Source: Bradyrhizobium viridifuturi
GTDB lineage: Bacteria; Pseudomonadota; Alphaproteobacteria; Rhizobiales; Xanthobacteraceae
Length of the DNA: 64,000 nucleotides
Assembly (NCBI RefSeq): GCF_001238275.1
Contig: NZ_LGTB01000030.1
Coordinates: forward strand, 57,032-121,031
Reading direction: 5' to 3'
Positions 9,117 through 18,137 of this stretch are shown one piece after another (the stretch's first letter is position 1; every line of letters starts with the position of its first letter). Position numbers and translations under genes: made by a program. The notes under the pieces were generated by a model. It did not search any database, was not told the DNA's origin, and saw only the letters and a list, made by a program, of their open reading frames with translations.

Positions 9117-9813
9117 GCTCGCCCGCGTCAGCGCCAGCTACGGCTCGGTCCCCGCCATCACCGATGTCAGCATCTCCATTGGCGAGGGCGAAGCCGTCGG
9201 CCTGTTAGGTGCCAACGGTGCCGGCAAGAGCACGACGCTGCGCGCGGTCTCCGGCCTTGTCAAACTGTTCGCGGGCAAGGTCACCTTCGACGGCGTCGAC
9301 CTCGCCGCGCTCCCGCCCTACCGGATCCCCGAGCTCGGCATCGCGCATGTCCCGGAAGGCCGCCAGGTGTTTCCCGAGATGACGGTGCAGGAGAACCTCG
9401 AGATCGGCGCCTATACGCCGAAGGCGAAAGCAGATCGCGTACGCACGATGGAGTTGGTCTACAGCATCTTCCCGCGGCTCGCCGACCGCAGGAAGCAGCT
9501 CGCCGGCACCATGAGCGGCGGCGAGCAGCAGATGGTCGCGGTCGGCCGCGGGCTGATGCTGAAGCCACGCCTGTTGATGCTGGACGAGCCGTCACTCGGG
9601 CTCGCTCCCGTCATGACTGATGTCACCTTCGAGAAGATCGGCGAGATCCACAAGATGGGCACCGCGATCCTGCTCGTCGAGCAGAATGTCAGCCGCGCGC
9701 TGTCACTGGTGCAGCGCGCCTATGTGCTGGAAAGCGGCAACGTGATCATGCAGGGAAGCAGCGCCGAGCTCGCCAACAACAAGCAGGTGCAGGCGGCATA
9801 TCTCGGAATTTGA
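9109..9813 (+). CDS. livF: Branched-chain amino acid type ABC transporter ATPase LivF
   Basis: This 234-residue ATPase completes the importer. Walker A is GANGAGKST near residue 36, the signature is MSGGEQQMVAVGR near 138, and Walker B is LLMLDEPSLGLAP; IAHVPEGRQVFPEMTV is characteristic of LivF. The ATG lies inside the end of livG, indicating coupled translation. It is the last gene of the operon; the following gap to a convergent alkylsulfatase gene is filled by a palindromic repeat. Confidence 0.9.
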   Translation: MLELARVSASYGSVPAITDVSISIGEGEAVGLLGANGAGKSTTLRAVSGLVKLFAGKVTFDGVDLAALPPYRIPELGIAHVPEGRQVFPEMTVQENLEIGAYTPKAKADRVRTMELVYSIFPRLADRRKQLAGTMSGGEQQMVAVGRGLMLKPRLLMLDEPSLGLAPVMTDVTFEKIGEIHKMGTAILLVEQNVSRALSLVQRAYVLESGNVIMQGSSAELANNKQVQAAYLGI

Positions 9814-9829
9814 ATCGGCACTCAACAAC

Positions 9830-9957
9830 CCGTCATCCTGAGGTGCGAGCCTTGCGGTGCACTTGCACCGTTGGGCGCGCCTCGAAGGATTCACGGCCCG
9901 GCCGGAGGCCGTCGACCCTTCGAGACGCGCGCAAGAGCGCGCTCCTCAGGGTGACGG
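9830..9957. repeat. Palindromic intergenic repeat, family A copy 1
   Basis: The outer arms CCGTCATCCTGAGG (9830-9843) and CCTCAGGGTGACGG (9944-9957) are complementary except for one base. The interior carries CCTCGAAGGAT and CGGCCCGGCC, also seen in the copy at 31198-31323. It fills the convergent gap between livF and the alkylsulfatase gene, so it may serve as a two-sided transcription stop. Related sequence is common between genes in Bradyrhizobium genomes (recalled, not searched). Confidence 0.8.
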
Positions 9958-9979
9958 TCAACATTCGGCACATACGGCT

Positions 9980-11923
9980 CTACCTCACCACCGTCCGCTT
10001 CGGCTCGACGATCTCGAACATCCGCGGAAACTCGTCCATCAGCATCATCAACTCGCCGAGCCGCAGCGGCTCGCCGGATACCTTGACCTTGCCAGCACCG
10101 ACCGCTTCCGGGAACGTGGTCAGCTTTGCGATCACCTCGTCGAGCACGCTGCGCGCCAGCGTGAAGCTGGCATGCGCATCGGCCGCCTGCGCGCCCTTGA
10201 CGTAGGTTAGGGCGGAGTTCTCGAGATTGAGCACGAAGCTCTCGCCGGTGTCGGTAAAGCTCCAGTTCAACACGATGCGCTTGCCTTCGGCCTTGGGACC
10301 GTTGAGGCGGATGCCGAGCACGTCCCAGAGCTGCTCAGTGCGCAGCGCGGCGAGCGTCTCGCGCGGCATCGGCGAGCGCGGCGGCGTCTTCGGCATGCCC
10401 TGCCGCAGCTCCTGGGCACCGAACAGATAGGCATTGCGCCAGGTCGAACTCTCAGCCGCGTAGCCGAGCTGCTCGTACGTGTCGGCCAGCAATGCGCGCG
10501 CCGCCTGGTTGTCCGGCTCGGCGAACACGAGATGGCTGACGGCCTGCGCGACAAAGCGGAACTCGCCCTTGGCGAAGTCGGCCGCGGCGCGTTTCAGGAT
10601 CGCGTCGGCGCCGCCCATATACTCGACATACTTCCGGCCGGCCTCGACCGGCGGCAGCGGATCGAGGTTGACCGGGATTGGCGTCGTACCAGCGAGATAC
10701 TTCTGGTAGATCGCCTTCACATTGTGGCGGATATGGCCGTAATAGCCGCGGCCGTGCCAGGCGCCCTCCAAGCTCTGCGGCAGCCGGATCGTCTCGGCAA
10801 TCTCGGCTGCGTTGAGGCCGTGGTTCATCAACCGGATGGTCTGGTCGTGCGCATATTTATAGAGGTCGCGCTGCTCGCGGATCATGGTGTCGATCCGCTC
10901 CCGCCCCCACACCGGCCAATGATGCTGGCCGCACATCGCCTCCGCCTTGCCGCCCCACATCTGCAGCGCCTCGCCGAGATATTTCGACCAGGCCAACGCA
11001 TCGCGCACATCGGCGCCGCGGAACGGCAGCAGGTTGTGGAAATTGTGCGTGCAGTTCTCCGCGAGGTTCAGGAGCTTGTAGCGCGGGATGAAGAAGTGCA
11101 TCTCCGCGGGCGCCTCGCTGTTCGGCGCCATCTGGAATTCGAACTCGACGCCGTCGATCACGCGCTTGTCGCCGGTCGCGATGATCAGGTCGGTCGGCCG
11201 CAGCAGCGCCACGCCGCCCGCCGCCATGGTCTTGCCGAGACCGCAATCGACATGGCCGCGCACGCCCTTGGCCAGGAACGGCCCGAACTGATACTGCGCA
11301 CGACGCAGCATCGCCGGTCCCGCGATGATGTTCTCGGAGACCGCGTGCTCCATGAACAAGTTCGGCGCGATGATCGGCACGCCCGCCGCCAGCATGGCGT
11401 CGTCGACCACGCCGCGCGCGCCGCCCCAATGATCGGTGTGGGTATGGGTGAAGATGACGGCGGCGACCGGCCGCTTGCCGCGATGCTGGAAATACAACTC
11501 CATTGCAGCGCGTGCACCTTCGATCGAGGTCAACGTGTCGACCACGATCACGCCCTTGTCGCCCTCGATCAGCGTCATGTTGGCGATGTCGAGGCCGCGT
11601 ATCTGGTAGACACCAGGCACCACCTCGAACAGGCCGTGATGCATGTTGAGGCGCGACTGCCGCCACAGGCTCGGATCGACGGTCGCGGGCGCCTTCTCCT
11701 CGGACAGGAAGCCGTAGGGCTCGAGGCTCCAGACCACCCGCCCCTGCGCCGAGGTGATGCGCGCATGCTCGATGGTGCCGAGGAAGCCGCGCGCGGCGTC
11801 ATCGAAGTCACGCGTATCGGAGAACGGCAGCGCCTTCAGCGTCGCCTCGTGCTGCGCGATGACCGGCGCGGATGCCGCCTTCGGACCTTCGTGCGACGTC
11901 TCACCTGCGGTTGTCTGGGTCAT
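9980..11923 (-). CDS. Alkylsulfatase (SdsA1/BDS1 type, metallo-beta-lactamase fold)
   Basis: The 647-residue enzyme starts at ATG 11923 (MTQTTAGET); a longer frame upstream is not supported. The zinc-binding motif HTHTDHWGG lies near residue 155, followed by further metal-ligand regions. A middle helical dimerisation region and a C-terminal SCP2-like domain (roughly the last 130 residues, with NWSFTDTGESFVLNLENSALTY) match the SdsA1 layout. The family cleaves primary or secondary alkyl sulfate esters, releasing sulfate and an alcohol. There is no clear signal peptide. It is the last gene of an apparent acyl-CoA dehydrogenase, flavin monooxygenase and alkylsulfatase operon, with a 49-base gap to the monooxygenase. 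The natural substrate is unknown. Confidence 0.88.
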   Translation of the reverse strand: MTQTTAGETSHEGPKAASAPVIAQHEATLKALPFSDTRDFDDAARGFLGTIEHARITSAQGRVVWSLEPYGFLSEEKAPATVDPSLWRQSRLNMHHGLFEVVPGVYQIRGLDIANMTLIEGDKGVIVVDTLTSIEGARAAMELYFQHRGKRPVAAVIFTHTHTDHWGGARGVVDDAMLAAGVPIIAPNLFMEHAVSENIIAGPAMLRRAQYQFGPFLAKGVRGHVDCGLGKTMAAGGVALLRPTDLIIATGDKRVIDGVEFEFQMAPNSEAPAEMHFFIPRYKLLNLAENCTHNFHNLLPFRGADVRDALAWSKYLGEALQMWGGKAEAMCGQHHWPVWGRERIDTMIREQRDLYKYAHDQTIRLMNHGLNAAEIAETIRLPQSLEGAWHGRGYYGHIRHNVKAIYQKYLAGTTPIPVNLDPLPPVEAGRKYVEYMGGADAILKRAAADFAKGEFRFVAQAVSHLVFAEPDNQAARALLADTYEQLGYAAESSTWRNAYLFGAQELRQGMPKTPPRSPMPRETLAALRTEQLWDVLGIRLNGPKAEGKRIVLNWSFTDTGESFVLNLENSALTYVKGAQAADAHASFTLARSVLDEVIAKLTTFPEAVGAGKVKVSGEPLRLGELMMLMDEFPRMFEIVEPKRTVVR

Positions 11924-11972
11924 ACTCAGGCACTCCCTCGTTGGGCAGAAATCAGTCCCGATCGTGCACCGC

Positions 11973-13793
11973 TCAGCGGAATTGCACGCCTTCGAACTCA
12001 CCGCTGCGGCGCCACTCGTCGATATATTTGAAGTAGGCCAGCGCGCCCGCCGGATAGCCGACATTGAGCTTGGCCGCCGGCCCGGGCTCGCGTCCCTCAT
12101 TGTTGTAATAGCCGGGCGTGCAATCAGGCCCGCCGATCATCCGGCCGACCGCAGTCAGCAGCAGTTCGACCCAGCGGTCCTCGGCGTCCTTGCTGACCTC
12201 GATTTCTTTGAAGCCGTTGTCCTGCGCGTGTCCGACCATCAGGGCGATGGTGCGCGCCGCTTCGGTCAGGTTATGCGGCACGTTGGAGATCAGATTGGCG
12301 CCCTGCGTCGGCTGCACGAAGAACAGGTTCGGGAAGCCATGGACATGGATGCCGTGCTTGGTGCGCATGCCCTCGCCCCAATACTCCGACAGCTTGATGC
12401 CGTCGCGGCCCGTCGCGTCGAAACCCGCCCGCCGCTTATACTCGGTGCCGACCTCGAAGCCGGACGCGTAGATGATGCAGTCGAGCTTGTATTCCTTGCC
12501 CGCGACGACGATCCCGTTCTCGGTGATCTCTTCGACGCCCTTGCCGTCGGTATCGACCAGGTGGGTGCCCGGCGTGTTGAACGCCTGCAGATAGGCGTCG
12601 TGGAAACATGGCCGCTTGCAGAGCTGGCCGTACCAGGCCTTGAGGTTTTTCGCGGTGCCGGAATCGCGAACGATGGTGTCGACCCGGTTGCGGATCTCCT
12701 CCATCTTCTCGAAGTCGGAATCCTCGAACACCGCCCGCATGTTTTCAAGGGTGCGCTGCTCGCGCGGCAGCAGCATCACCTTGGCGCGGATCCGCTTCGA
12801 CAAGTCGGTCCAGCCGTCCTGAACGAGATCTTCCTCTGCCGATCCGCCAGCCTGGTTGGCGGTGAAGTTCTCCAGCCAGCGCTGCTGCCAACCCGGCGTC
12901 GCGATATCGGCAAACCAGTCGGGATCGATCGGGCCGTTGCCGCGCACGTCGACCGACGACGGCGTGCGCTGGAACACGTAGAGCTCCTTGCAGGCGCGCG
13001 CGAGATGCGGAATGCACTGCACCGACGTCGCGCCGGTGCCGATGATGCCGACGCGCTTGTCGGCAAGCTTGTCCATCGGCGCGCCCTTGGGATCGCCGCC
13101 GGTGTAGTCGTAGTCCCAGCGGCTGGTGTGGAACGAGTGGCCCTTGAAGCGCTCGATGCCGGGAATGCCCGGCAGCTTCGGCACATGCAGTGGGCCGGTG
13201 CCGATGCCGACATATTGCGCGGTGAACGCATCGCCCCGCGTCGTGCGGATGATCCAGCGCGATTGCGTCGCGTCCCAGCCGAGGCCCGTCACCTCGGTGT
13301 GGAACAGCGCATTGTCGTAGAGACCGAATTGCCTGCCGATCCGCTGGCAGTGCGCCAGGATTTCCGGCGCATGCGCGTATTTCTCCGACGGCATGTGGCC
13401 GGTCTCTTCGAGCAGCGGCATGTAGACCATCGACGCCGTGTCGCACTGCGCGCCGGGATATCGGTTCCAGTACCAGGTGCCGCCGAAATCGCCGCCCTTC
13501 TCGACGATGCGGACATCCTTGACGCCGGCCTCGGTCAGCCGCGCCGCGGTGGCGAGCCCGGCAAAACCGCCGCCGATGAAAGCGAAGGTGACGTGATCGG
13601 TCTTCGGCGCGCGCTCCACCACCGGCGTGTAGGGATCCTCGAGATAATGCGCGAGCTGGTCCTTGATCTGGAGATACTGGTCATTGCCGTCGGGACGCAG
13701 CCGCTTGTTGCGCTCCTCGCGATATTTCGAGCGCAGCCGCTCTTTGTCGATCGCGGCGGGCTTTGCGTCTCGGGCTTGCTCGGTCATCGTCAT
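11973..13793 (-). CDS. Flavin-containing monooxygenase, Baeyer-Villiger-like
   Basis: The 606-residue protein has an N-terminal extension of ~65 residues, an FAD-binding FIGGGFAGLATAARL near residue 71, GGTWYWNRYPGAQCD typical of type I Baeyer-Villiger enzymes, and an NADP-binding GTGATSVQ near residue 250. The fingerprint is FKGHSFHTSRWD: Phe, Gly, His and Trp are kept and the last position is Asp, an accepted alternative to Pro. Family members insert oxygen next to a ketone using NADPH and O2. The nearby acyl-CoA dehydrogenase and alkylsulfatase suggest catabolism of an alkyl or alicyclic compound, which is inference. Two in-frame ATGs (13793 and 13787) are possible starts. Confidence 0.85.
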   Translation of the reverse strand: MTMTEQARDAKPAAIDKERLRSKYREERNKRLRPDGNDQYLQIKDQLAHYLEDPYTPVVERAPKTDHVTFAFIGGGFAGLATAARLTEAGVKDVRIVEKGGDFGGTWYWNRYPGAQCDTASMVYMPLLEETGHMPSEKYAHAPEILAHCQRIGRQFGLYDNALFHTEVTGLGWDATQSRWIIRTTRGDAFTAQYVGIGTGPLHVPKLPGIPGIERFKGHSFHTSRWDYDYTGGDPKGAPMDKLADKRVGIIGTGATSVQCIPHLARACKELYVFQRTPSSVDVRGNGPIDPDWFADIATPGWQQRWLENFTANQAGGSAEEDLVQDGWTDLSKRIRAKVMLLPREQRTLENMRAVFEDSDFEKMEEIRNRVDTIVRDSGTAKNLKAWYGQLCKRPCFHDAYLQAFNTPGTHLVDTDGKGVEEITENGIVVAGKEYKLDCIIYASGFEVGTEYKRRAGFDATGRDGIKLSEYWGEGMRTKHGIHVHGFPNLFFVQPTQGANLISNVPHNLTEAARTIALMVGHAQDNGFKEIEVSKDAEDRWVELLLTAVGRMIGGPDCTPGYYNNEGREPGPAAKLNVGYPAGALAYFKYIDEWRRSGEFEGVQFR

Positions 13794-13840
13794 CGGAAGG
13801 CGCCTCGTTCAGGAAATTTCGGTGGATACTCTAGCGCCGC

Positions 13841-15083
13841 TTAGGCGGGATGTGCAGCAAGATAGGGCGAGTTGGCGATCGACCAGTCCGGCATCGGCTC
13901 CATCCGGAAGATCTGCCGCAGATGGACCTCGTCGGGCCCGTCGCCGATCCGGAGCAGCCGCCCCCAGGCCAGCGCCTGATGGATCGGCGTGTCGTCGGAG
14001 CCACCCATCGCGCCGAACACCTGGATCGCACGGTCGGCGATCTTCTGCAGCATCGCCGGCACCGCGACCTTGATCAGCGAGACGTCGCGCCAAGCGCTGT
14101 GATGGCCGGCCTGATCGAGCCGCCAGGCGCAGCGATAGGCGAGCAGCCGCGCCTGCTCCAGCTCGACGCGGGATTCGGCGATCCAGCGCTGCACGGTGTC
14201 GTACTGGATCACGGTGCGGCCGAACGCGCTGCGCTCCGCGGCGCGCGCCATCATCAGCTCGATCAAAAGCTCGCAGAGCCCGATCGAGCGCATGCAGTGG
14301 TGGATGCGGGCCGGACCGAGCCGGACCTGCGCGACCTTGAAGCCCTCGCCCTCGGCGCCGAGCAGGTTTCCGCGGGCACCCGGACATTGTCGAACACGAG
14401 CTCGCCGATCGGCGCGACATGATCCTCGCAGCCCATCCAGCGCAGCCGCCGCACCAGCCGCACGCCGGGCGCATCCATCGGCACGATGATGCAGGAATGC
14501 CGGCTGGTGCGCTCGGCGCCGGCATCCGTCACACCCATGACGATCAGGAAACTGCAGCGCGGATGCGCGGCGCCGGTGATGAACCACTTCCGCCCGTTGA
14601 TGACGTAGTGATCGCCGTCGCGCACCATCCGGGTTGCGATATTGGTTGCATCCGACGAGGCCACATCAGGCTCGGTCATGCCGAAGGCGGAGCGCGTCTC
14701 GGCGTTGAGCAGCGGCGCCAGCCAGCGCGCCTTCTGCTCCGGCGTCGCGCAAGCCTGCAAGGCGATCATGTTCGGCACGTCGGGCGCTGGCAGTTGAACA
14801 CCTCCGGCGCCCACAACAGCCGTCCCATGATCTCGGCGAGCGGCGCGTAGTCGAGATTGGAGAGCCGCGTGCCCGGCTCATCATCGGCGAGTTCAGGCAG
14901 GCCGAGATTCCACAGGCCCGCCGCCCGCGCCTTCTGCTGCATCTCGGCCATGAAGGGCGGCGCGTCGTTGTGGGTACGGACGTGGTCGAGCCAGGCGCGA
15001 TGGCGCGGCAGCACCTCCTGCTCGAAGAAGGCTAGCAGATCGCGCCGCCAACGCTCCGATCGCTCGGACAGACCGAAATCCAT
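13841..15083 (-). CDS. Acyl-CoA dehydrogenase, broken by two one-base frameshifts
   Basis: Three overlapping frames together make one normal ~414-residue acyl-CoA dehydrogenase. The N-terminal piece (from ATG 15083, MDFGLSERSE) runs to EVFNC near 14790. The middle piece continues APDVPNM and FGMTEPDVASSDATN (flavin-contact region), then RKWFITGA, to VRVPAE near 14372. The last piece has NLLGAEGEGFKVAQVRLGPARIHHC and the FGR-containing C-terminal helices, ending at 13841. Each break is repaired by adding one base, and 1243 + 2 bases is an exact multiple of three. The family catalyses FAD-dependent alpha,beta-dehydrogenation of an acyl-CoA. GGAGGCGGC precedes the start. It is divergent from an IclR gene. 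Confidence 0.85.
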
Positions 15084-15093
15084 GCCGCCTCCC

Positions 15094-15189
15094 GTCCCTT
15101 TGGGACCGTCCCTTTGGGCGTCAGATAAGCCCATATCAAACGATTTGCAAATTCATTTCGATATATTGACATTTCTGCCTCTTTGGGAC
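15094..15189. promoter_or_regulatory. Three copies of a GTCCCTTTGGGAC-like element, candidate IclR operators
   Basis: A perfect 5-3-5 inverted repeat GTCCCTTTGGGAC lies at 15094-15106. A near copy GTCCCTTTGGGCG follows at 15108-15120, 14 bases downstream. A third partial copy CCTCTTTGGGAC lies at 15178-15189, just before the iclR start. All sit in the 117-base gap between the divergent acyl-CoA dehydrogenase and IclR genes. IclR proteins bind short inverted repeats in such gaps and often repress themselves, so this is the best candidate control region for the operon. Confidence 0.55.
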
Positions 15190-15200
15190 CATTATTTCGC

Positions 15201-15988
15201 ATGGCGGCATTGTCCTCGCTCGAACCCCAGACCGACCCGTCCTTTGCGACCACCCTGGCGCATGGGCTCGATGTGCTGGCGGCGTTCCGCAACCACGCAG
15301 GTCCACTCTCGAATGCGGAGCTTGCCGAACACACCGGCCTGTCGCGACCGACCGTTTCGCGCCTGACCTACACGCTGGAGCAGCTCGGCTATCTCAGGCG
15401 CGACGCCAAGGGCCGCTTCGTGCTCGGCCTGGGCGTGCTTGCCGCTGCCTATCCGGTGCTGTCGTCGCTCAAGGTCCGTCAGCTCGCGCGCCCCCTGATG
15501 CGTGACTTCGCTGCCTACACCGGCGGCACGGTGTCGATCGCAATGCCGTTCGGGCTCGACTTCATCTATGTCGAGACGCTGCGCACCACGGACGCGGTGC
15601 CGCACGTGCCTGACGTCGGCTTCGTCTCCTCGCTGGCGCGACCGCGGTCGGGCGCGCGCTGCTGTCGCTGTTCACCACGGAGGAACGCGACGCCTATGTC
15701 GCGCGCGTGAAGGCCGAACGCCCCGAGGAGCTCGACTATGTCGAGCGGCGCACGCTGCCGGACGTCGAGCTCTGCAACGAGCGCGGCTTCGCGGTCTCGC
15801 TTGGCGAATGGCGTCGCGAGATTTTCGGCGTCGCCGCGCCATTGTATCGCACGCCCGCCGGCGAATGCCTGTCGGTCAATTGCGGCATCCCCTCGTTTCG
15901 CTTCAGCGCCGAGCAGATCGAGCGCGAATGCGGGCCGCGCATCCTCGGGCTCGCCCGCAGCATCCGCTCACTGGTGGCGAACGACTAA
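15201..15988 (+). CDS. IclR-family transcriptional regulator, broken by one frameshift
   Basis: Two frames join to a normal 262-residue IclR protein. The N-terminal part has the winged helix (ATTLAHGLDVLAAF, LAEHTGLSRPTVSRL near residues 15-50) and the start of the effector domain. After SLAR near 15641 the frame breaks. Adding one base gives TAVGRALLSLFTTEERDAYV, the expected IclR sequence, and leads into the second frame, which ends GLARSIRSLVAND. The total of 788 + 1 bases is a multiple of three. It is divergent from the acyl-CoA dehydrogenase operon, which it probably controls in response to a pathway metabolite. Confidence 0.85.
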
Positions 15989-16030
15989 GACGCATCGCGC
16001 AGACGATGCGACAGACATGGGGAGGGAGAC

Positions 16031-17011
16031 ATGCGCGGCATCGCAACCGCCATTCGACTGCTCGCGGCAATCGCATTCATCCCGCTGGTTAGCGCCGGCG
16101 CCAAGGCGCAGGACAATTACCCGAGCCGGCCGATCCACATCGTCGTGCCCTACCCCGCCGGCGGCATCGTCGACATCGTCGCGCGCGCGGTGACCGAGCA
16201 GGTCGGCCGCGACTGGAAGCAGACCGTCGTGGTGGAGGCGCGTCCCGGCGGCAACAGCAATATCGGCACCGCCGCGGTCGCGCGCAGCGAGCCGGACGGC
16301 TACACTTGGCTCGTCACCGGCCCCGCTTTGCTGGTCAACCCCGATCTCTACAAGGATGCCGGCTGGAGCGCGGCCAAGGATTTCACCTGCGTCGGCCTCG
16401 CGGTCTGGAATCAAAGCGTCGCGCTGGTGCATCCGTCGATGCCGGTGAAGACGATCGGCGAGTTCGTCGAGCTGGCCCGCAAGCGGCCCGGAGAGTTCAA
16501 TTTCGGCAATCCCGGCACCGGATCGTCGATCGATCTCAGCGCGCAGAAGCTGTTTCAGGTCGCCGGGATCAAGCTGACCAATGTCGGCTACAAGGGCCAG
16601 CCGCAGGCGTTGATCGACCTGATGACCAACCTGATGCATTTCGAGATCGTCTCGCTCGAACTCGCGCTGCCGCACATCAAGGCCGGCAGCGTCAAGCCGC
16701 TCGCGGTGCTCACCGACAAGCGCGTCCCCGACCTGCCGGAGGTGCCGACGATTGCGGAGGCCGGCTTCGCCGAGGCCGCCTACGTGCCCTGGTACGGCAT
16801 CTACCTGCCGGCTGCCACGCCGGCACCGCTGCTTGCGAAGATCAATGCGGCGATCAACAAGGCGTTGCAGAACCCGGACGTGCAGCGCCAGCTGTCGCTC
16901 GCCAACATTCCGGGCAAGCCGATGTCGCTCGACGAGCTCGCCGCGCTGATGAAGGCCGATCAGCAGAAGCTGACGACGGTGATCAAGACGTCTGGAATGG
17001 CGCTGCAGTAA
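16031..17011 (+). CDS. Tripartite tricarboxylate transporter (TctC/Bug) family substrate-binding receptor
   Basis: This is a 326-residue periplasmic receptor with a Sec signal peptide (hydrophobic LLAAIAFIPLV, then AGAKAQ before the mature DNYPSRPIHIVVPYPAGG). YPSRPI and VPYPAGGIVDIVAR are hallmarks of the Bug family, which binds carboxylated ligands. GGAGGGAG precedes the start at a suitable distance. No TctA or TctB membrane gene is nearby, a common situation for orphan receptors. The gene follows iclR on the same strand after 42 bases and could be co-transcribed with it. It ends only seven bases from a convergent ABC ATPase gene. Confidence 0.87.
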   Translation: MRGIATAIRLLAAIAFIPLVSAGAKAQDNYPSRPIHIVVPYPAGGIVDIVARAVTEQVGRDWKQTVVVEARPGGNSNIGTAAVARSEPDGYTWLVTGPALLVNPDLYKDAGWSAAKDFTCVGLAVWNQSVALVHPSMPVKTIGEFVELARKRPGEFNFGNPGTGSSIDLSAQKLFQVAGIKLTNVGYKGQPQALIDLMTNLMHFEIVSLELALPHIKAGSVKPLAVLTDKRVPDLPEVPTIAEAGFAEAAYVPWYGIYLPAATPAPLLAKINAAINKALQNPDVQRQLSLANIPGKPMSLDELAALMKADQQKLTTVIKTSGMALQ

Positions 17012-17018
17012 CTTCTTG

Positions 17019-18122
17019 TCAGTCAGGAGACGCGGGCCCGGTGTCGCGATAGGCCCACAGGCATTCGCGGGGCAACACGACCTGTGCCTCGACGCCGACC
17101 TGATGACGCGCGGCGGTGCCGAGCTCGATCGCTTCGAGCCGTTTGCCGAACAGCTCGATGCCATAGGCGGTCTGGGTGCCCTGGTATCGGCGGTCGAGCA
17201 CTTTTGCCGCAAACGTATTGGCGCCATCGGGCCGGCCGATCGCGATGTTCTCGGGCCGCAGCGCGACGCGTACCTTCTCGTCGGGATTAAGCGGCTGGAA
17301 CAGGGCCACCTCGCCTTGCCGGCCGTCGCCGAAATCGACCACGCCGTAGCGGCCGTGGCATGCGACCAGCCGGCCGGCAAGCTCGTTGGTCGCACCGGTG
17401 AAATTGGCGACGAACAGATCGGCGGGATGATTGTAGATCACGTCGGGCGTGTCCATCTGCAACAGCTTGCCGTCGCGCATGACACCGATGCGGTCGCCGA
17501 GCACGACCGCCTCGGCCTGATCATGGGTGACATAGAGCGCAGTCATCCCGGTCTGCTTGAGGATGACACGGAGATCATCGCGCAGCCGCAAGCGCAGTTT
17601 GGCATCGAGATTCGACAACGGCTCGTCCAGCAGCAAGAGTTGCGGCCGGTACACCATGCTGCGCGCCAGCGCGACGCGCTGCATCTGTCCGCCCGACAGC
17701 GCCACCACCGGCCGGTCGGCATAGTCTGACAGCCCGACCAGCGCCAGCGCGTCCTCGACCATGCGAGCGGCATCGGTGTGCCCGACCGTGCGGTGCTTCA
17801 GCGGATAGCTGACGTTCTGCCGCACCGTCATATGCGGCCACACCGCATAGGACTGGAACACCATGCCGAGATTGCGCGCACGCGGCGGCACCAGGACGCC
17901 GCGCGCCGGCGAGGAGACCACCCGGCCGGAAATGCTGATCTCGCCGCCGGTCGGATGCTCGAGCCCCGCGACGCAACGCAGCGTCGTGGTCTTGCCGCAT
18001 CCGGATGGCCCCAGCAGCACCACGATCTCGCCGGCCGGCACATTGAAGCTAACGCCATCGATGGCCGGACGGCCGATCGCAAACTGCTTCCTGAGATCGG
18101 TGACTTCGAGCGTCGCCGTCAT
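17019..18122 (-). CDS. ABC importer ATPase (PotA/FbpC type)
   Basis: This 367-residue ATPase has Walker A GPSGCGKTTTL near residue 38, the signature LSGGQMQRVALAR near 140 and Walker B LLLLDEPLSNLDAK, then a C-terminal TOBE-like regulatory domain from ~240. Those features place it in the iron/spermidine/putrescine/sulfate importer group. It is the last gene of a three-gene minus-strand operon (permease, receptor, ATPase), 15 bases after the receptor gene. Iron, polyamine and phosphonate transporters cannot be separated by the ATPase alone. Confidence 0.87.
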   Translation of the reverse strand: MTATLEVTDLRKQFAIGRPAIDGVSFNVPAGEIVVLLGPSGCGKTTTLRCVAGLEHPTGGEISISGRVVSSPARGVLVPPRARNLGMVFQSYAVWPHMTVRQNVSYPLKHRTVGHTDAARMVEDALALVGLSDYADRPVVALSGGQMQRVALARSMVYRPQLLLLDEPLSNLDAKLRLRLRDDLRVILKQTGMTALYVTHDQAEAVVLGDRIGVMRDGKLLQMDTPDVIYNHPADLFVANFTGATNELAGRLVACHGRYGVVDFGDGRQGEVALFQPLNPDEKVRVALRPENIAIGRPDGANTFAAKVLDRRYQGTQTAYGIELFGKRLEAIELGTAARHQVGVEAQVVLPRECLWAYRDTGPASPD

Positions 18123-18137
18123 CGCCTGCCTCGTCGC

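Noticed and set aside
10532..13844. Long plus-strand frames of 499 and 696 codons
   Set aside because: Both are antisense to the alkylsulfatase and flavin monooxygenase, which carry intact motifs. They cross the boundaries of the real genes and show no domain.
13841..15988. Recent decay of the acyl-CoA dehydrogenase and IclR genes as a specific event
   Set aside because: Three breaks here looked like local gene decay, but the same one-base-loss pattern appears in unrelated genes across the window, so a sequencing cause is more likely.
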